From Aquitalea sp. (lineage in GTDB: Bacteria > Pseudomonadota > Gammaproteobacteria > Burkholderiales > Chromobacteriaceae), in assembly GCA_019232735.1 (NCBI GenBank), contig JAFANL010000109.1, positions 1 through 8,296 of the forward strand: 8,296 bases of DNA. Reading direction: 5' to 3'. A model generated the notes under the pieces. It had not been told where the DNA came from and did no database searches. It saw nothing but the letters and a program-made list of their open reading frames with translations. Position 1 is the first letter of the stretch. Every line of letters begins with the position of its first letter. Made by a program: the position numbers and the translations under genes. Shown here in pieces: positions 5,606-8,296 of the stretch.

Positions 5606-6518
5606 TATCTGGTTCATCCTGCCGCCGGGTTTCATGTTGCTGGATTTTTCCGGTCCGGCCGAAGCCTTGCGTATTGCCACCGAGTTCGGCGCCGACTTTC
5701 ACCTGCATTATGCGGCGGTGAACGAAGTCGTCCGTTGTTCGCTGGGGCTGCCGCTGGGTGGAATGGCACCGCTACCCTCGCAACTGGCGGATGACAGTCT
5801 GGTGATCATTCCCGGTGCTGCTAATTCCGCAGCGGCTTACGCCATGCCGGAGGCCAGGCAGGTTGTGCGCTGGCTTGGCTGCCAGCTGCAGCCGGGGCGG
5901 CACCAATTGGCCACCATCTGTTCCGCGGCCTTGTTGGCCGGGGAGGCGGGCTTCCTGTCCGGCCGCAACTGCACCACCCATCACACCTTGCTGGAGCGGC
6001 TGCAGGCGCTGGATGGCAGTGCCCGGGTGCAGGGCAACCGGGTATTCGTACAAGATGGCCCGGTACTGACCAGTGCCGGCATTACCGCCGGTATCGACCT
6101 GGCACTGCACCTGATCAGCCAGTTGGCCAGTCCGGCAGTGGCCCGGGATGTGGCGCGGGAAATGGTGGTGTACTTTCGCAGGTCGGCACATGACCCGCAG
6201 CTTTCACCCTGGCTGTCACACCGTAATCACCTGCATCCGGCGGTGCACAAGGTGCAGGACCTGATTGCCACCGCGCCGCAGCAGGACTGGAGCCTGGAGG
6301 CGCTGGCCGGTCAGGTGCATGTCAGCCCCCGGCATCTGTCACGGCTGTTTCGCGAGCATGCGGGGGTCTCGGTGCATGCTTACCATTTGCTGTTGCGGGC
6401 CGCCGTGGCGCAGCAATGGCGTGTTGCCGGCCTGTCCAAGGAGAAGGCGGCGCTGGCGGCAGGCTTCTCGTCGGCGCGGCAATGGCAGCGAGTGCAGCAG
6501 CTTGCCGACCTTTCCTGA
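5595..6518 (+). CDS. GlxA-family regulator (DJ-1/PfpI-like domain plus AraC helix-turn-helix)
   Basis: This 307-residue regulator has two parts. Residues about 3-180 form a class-I glutamine-amidotransferase-like (DJ-1/PfpI) sensor: 'L-L-D-F-S-G-P-A-E-A', 'V-I-I-P-G', an elbow cysteine C109 in 'A-T-I-C-S-A-A', and 'T-S-A-G-I-T-A-G-I-D'. Residues about 215-305 form the AraC DNA-binding region. The first helix-turn-helix is clear at 233-252 ('S-L-E-A-L-A-G-Q-V-H-V-S-P-R-H-L-S-R-L-F'). The second is degenerate ('K-A-A-L-A-A-G-F-S-S-A-R-Q-W-Q-R') and the protein ends soon after it, without the usual 'F-G-x-S-P-x-x-Y-R' tail. The start ATG 5595 has CGGAG 9 bases upstream and overlaps eamA by 11 bases. 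It probably regulates the hydrolase-eamA unit; the ligand is unknown. Confidence 0.9.
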   Translation: MARDIWFILPPGFMLLDFSGPAEALRIATEFGADFHLHYAAVNEVVRCSLGLPLGGMAPLPSQLADDSLVIIPGAANSAAAYAMPEARQVVRWLGCQLQPGRHQLATICSAALLAGEAGFLSGRNCTTHHTLLERLQALDGSARVQGNRVFVQDGPVLTSAGITAGIDLALHLISQLASPAVARDVAREMVVYFRRSAHDPQLSPWLSHRNHLHPAVHKVQDLIATAPQQDWSLEALAGQVHVSPRHLSRLFREHAGVSVHAYHLLLRAAVAQQWRVAGLSKEKAALAAGFSSARQWQRVQQLADLS

Positions 6519-6524
6519 CAAAAA

Positions 6525-6538
6525 TTAACTCAAGTTAA
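6525..6538. repeat. short AT-rich inverted repeat before the flgP-like promoter
   Basis: TTAACT and AGTTAA face each other across a CA centre, just downstream of the GlxA-type stop codon. The right arm overlaps the predicted FliA -35 box, so it could be an operator half-site pair or chance. It is too weak to be a terminator. Confidence 0.3.
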
Positions 6539-6556
6539 CAGGTGGTACGCCGATAT
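6530..6556 (+). promoter_or_regulatory. predicted FliA (sigma28) flagellar promoter
   Basis: TCAAGTTA (6530-6537) and GCCGATAT (6549-6556) are separated by exactly 11 bases. The enterobacterial FliA consensus is TAAAGTTT-N11-GCCGATAA, so 6 of 8 and 7 of 8 positions match with correct spacing. Transcription would begin near 6563, about 60 bases before the flgP-like start. A TATAAT at 6554-6559 overlaps it but has no good -35 box at 16-18 bp, so sigma28 is the better reading. It fits the flagellar nature of the two genes downstream. Confidence 0.75.
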
Positions 6557-6624
6557 AATGCTGACGCCGTGGGCCAGTGCGCCTGCGACCCGTGTCAAGA
6601 ACAACAAGTAGAGATGGTATCGCC

Positions 6625-7281
6625 ATGAACACCTGCACTCGCCGTATGGTCGCCGTATCCCTGTTGCTGGGCCTGACTGCTTGCGCTGCAGCCAGTCAGC
6701 CGGCTGCCGAGCCTACCCGCCTGATGGGCGAAGCGCCTGCTCCAGCCGCCGGTGGCAGCTTTACCGGTGTCGGTTATGCCGGCCCCGGCATCGAACCGGA
6801 AGCCCCCAAGGTGGTGGTGAAAGAAGTGAATCCCTATGCCCCGGTGATCATCCGGGCTACCGGCAGCGGTGCTGCGCCATACTCTTCCGCCCTGACCCCA
6901 TCGCAACGCAAGCTGCTGTCCATGCGTGCCGCACGGCTGGATGCCTACCGTTCCATCGCGGAACAGGTGCAAGGGATGAAACTGGTGGGTAATAGCTCGG
7001 TGGCCAATATGGTGGCCACCAGTGACGGATTCCGTACCTATGTCGATGCCTATCTGCGTGGCGTGCGCATGGTTTCCACCAGCATGTTGCCGGATGGCAC
7101 CAGTGAAGCGGTAGCGGAAATCACGCTGGATCAGGATTTCTACAAACAGTTCAAGAGTGCGCTGGAAAAAAATGGTAGTGTGATGAAAGCCGCGCAGCAG
7201 AATGCTGCGGTGGGGATCGAATGCGCCGAGGGTAACTGTGGTGCTTCGCGTTACGAAAGCAACTTCTACGTAGCCCACTGA
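6625..7281 (+). CDS. flgP: FlgP-like outer-membrane lipoprotein (LPP20 family)
   Basis: This 218-residue lipoprotein begins with a lipoprotein signal peptide: basic start 'T-R-R', hydrophobic core, and lipobox L-T-A-C with the acylated cysteine at residue 20. A proline- and glycine-rich linker (about 21-80) leads to an LPP20 domain at about 88-172. It reads 'L-S-M-R-A-A-R-L-D-A-Y-R-S-I-A-E-Q-V-Q-G', then 'N-S-S-V...F-R-T-Y-V-D-A-Y-L-R-G' and 'E-A-V-A-E-I-T-L-D-Q'. In Vibrio and Campylobacter FlgP, this family forms outer-membrane ring or basal-disk structures around the flagellar motor and is needed for motility. C200 and C205 near the C-terminus could form a disulfide. ATG 6625 is preferred over an in-frame GTG at 6577 because it starts directly at the signal peptide, though its ribosome binding site (GAGAT) is modest. 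The stop overlaps the next start. Confidence 0.82.
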   Translation: MNTCTRRMVAVSLLLGLTACAAASQPAAEPTRLMGEAPAPAAGGSFTGVGYAGPGIEPEAPKVVVKEVNPYAPVIIRATGSGAAPYSSALTPSQRKLLSMRAARLDAYRSIAEQVQGMKLVGNSSVANMVATSDGFRTYVDAYLRGVRMVSTSMLPDGTSEAVAEITLDQDFYKQFKSALEKNGSVMKAAQQNAAVGIECAEGNCGASRYESNFYVAH

Positions 7282-8296
7282 TGAAGATACGCTTGCTATC
7301 CCGCACAGTTGCCGCCCTTGTGGCGGCTTTTGCATTGTCAGCCCCGCTGCTGGCCGCTCCCATCACGGCTGAAGGCGTGGCCGACATGGAGGCAGGCAGC
7401 CCGGCCGCGCGTGAAATGGCGATCCGCGATGCCCTACAGCAGGCGGCCATTACCAATGGGGCCGAGCTGCAATCGCTGCAGCTGATGGAGTCCGGCAATG
7501 TCAGCGAAAGCAGCGTACTGTCGGCGCCATCACTGCAAGGCAAGGTCAAGATCCTGCAGGAATACAGCCGTGATGGCATGTACCATGTACGGCTAAGCAT
7601 AGACCCGCAGGCCAGTGCGACAGGGCCGGTGGCCGCTGCGTCACGACCGGCCCAGGATGCCAGCTGCGGCATGCCGGCTGGCCGCACACTGCGGCGCAAA
7701 TTGCTGACCACTTATTTCTACGTGGTCAATCCGGCTGAGGCCAATGATCTGCAAGAACTGGCGACGGCGCTGCCCACCGATATGGCACGCCGCCTGCGGC
7801 AGCAGGGCCAGTTCGATGTCCAGAATGCCAGCCACCTGACTGTGCTCAGCAATATGGCGGCCGATGAGCCGGCAGCCGGTGGGGATGCGGTGCGAGAACT
7901 GGGGCGGCGCGAGGATGTGCAATTCGTCATTGCTGGCCGGGTGTTGTCCACCGGCGTGGTGGGCAAGAGCGTGAGGCACACCATGTATGAGTCCAACAAT
8001 ACCAGCCAGCAAGGCGCTTATTACACCGGTCCGCTGGCAGGTCTGTTTGGGGGCGCCTTGAAGTATGTTCCGTCTGCACGGCAGTTCGACATGGAAGTGT
8101 GGGTGTATGACACGCTGACCGGAGCCGTGTTGGTGGATCAACGTTTCAGCCAGATCGCACAAGGCAAGGTGGTGGCACAGTTGCCGGCGGCCTTTGCTTC
8201 CGCCGCATTCTGGCAGGGAGACTATGGCCGCGTGGTGGACAATGTGCTGTCCGAAGCCACGCGCAAACTGGTGGATCTGGTCGGCTGCATTCCGCT
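7281..8296 (+). CDS. flgT: FlgT-like flagellar assembly protein, C-terminus beyond window edge
   Basis: The frame is open from ATG 7281 to the right edge (338 codons) with no stop, so the gene is incomplete here. The start overlaps the flgP-like stop (TGATG), which implies translational coupling. A Sec signal peptide covers about residues 1-26 and ends in 'L-L-A-A'. A FlgT N-terminal-type region follows at about 28-108: 'I-T-A-E-G-V-A-D-M', 'A-A-R-E-M-A-I-R-D-A-L-Q-Q-A'. A middle domain begins with C129 and 'R-R-K-L-L-T-T-Y-F' (about 129-225), then a beta-rich region 'F-D-M-E-V-W-V-Y-D-T-L-T-G-A-V-L-V-D-Q-R-F'. C336 lies just before the edge. In Vibrio, FlgT is the periplasmic H-ring protein that helps assemble the flagellar basal body. 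The neighbouring flgP-like gene and FliA promoter support the same setting here; confidence is lower for function than for family. Confidence 0.78.
   Translation, partial: MKIRLLSRTVAALVAAFALSAPLLAAPITAEGVADMEAGSPAAREMAIRDALQQAAITNGAELQSLQLMESGNVSESSVLSAPSLQGKVKILQEYSRDGMYHVRLSIDPQASATGPVAAASRPAQDASCGMPAGRTLRRKLLTTYFYVVNPAEANDLQELATALPTDMARRLRQQGQFDVQNASHLTVLSNMAADEPAAGGDAVRELGRREDVQFVIAGRVLSTGVVGKSVRHTMYESNNTSQQGAYYTGPLAGLFGGALKYVPSARQFDMEVWVYDTLTGAVLVDQRFSQIAQGKVVAQLPAAFASAAFWQGDYGRVVDNVLSEATRKLVDLVGCIP

Noticed and set aside
6554..6559. Perfect TATAAT as a sigma70 -10 box
   Set aside because: No acceptable -35 sequence lies 16-18 bp upstream (TTAACA is only 13 bp away), whereas the overlapping sigma28 boxes have the correct spacing.
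6577..6624. GTG start giving a 234-residue flgP-like protein
   Set aside because: It adds 16 polar residues in front of a complete lipoprotein signal peptide, which would spoil export. ATG 6625 begins exactly at the signal.

Overview
The window is a stretch of GC-rich, densely packed bacterial chromosome. It most resembles a flagellated betaproteobacterium of the order Neisseriales (Chromobacterium, Aquitalea or Vogesella type). That placement is an inference from base composition, gene content and protein style, not from a marker gene. I see no rRNA, tRNA, CRISPR array, transposase or phage gene.

Left part (1-1640). A minus-strand gene cut by the left edge encodes the first 33 residues of a probable alpha/beta hydrolase. 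Positions 102-292 hold no convincing gene. Next comes a free-standing B3/B4 (PheT-like) domain protein on the minus strand, divergent from an XRE-cupin regulator. The two share a very short, AT-rich control region. It carries a perfect 14-bp palindrome that overlaps the predicted -35 of the B3/B4 gene and lies inside the annotated 5' end of the regulator gene.

Middle part (1658-6518). A MocR-type regulator (GntR winged helix fused to an aminotransferase fold) is divergent from a LysE/RhtB-family exporter. The region between them holds a perfect 13-bp inverted repeat, two further copies of its core CTGTCAC motif, and a good sigma70 promoter for the regulator in which the repeat covers the spacer. 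Downstream on the plus strand follow an isochorismatase-fold cysteine hydrolase, an EamA (O-acetylserine/cysteine exporter) homologue, and a GlxA-type regulator (DJ-1/PfpI-like domain plus AraC helix-turn-helix) whose start overlaps the end of eamA. I read this block as an amino-acid or metabolite export and detoxification module with two dedicated regulators. Strong RNA hairpins end 2-3 bases before the ribosome binding sites of the hydrolase and of eamA.

Right part (6519-8296). A near-consensus FliA (sigma28) promoter, TCAAGTTA-N11-GCCGATAT, precedes an FlgP/LPP20-like outer-membrane lipoprotein gene. A translationally coupled FlgT-like gene (TGATG overlap) runs off the right edge. These look like accessory parts of the flagellar basal body (H-ring/basal disk type) placed under late flagellar control.

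The most useful points for follow-up are the sigma28 promoter, the mocR-lysE operator, the palindrome shared by the B3/B4 and XRE genes, and the hairpins next to ribosome binding sites. I found no clear evidence for a wholly new system.
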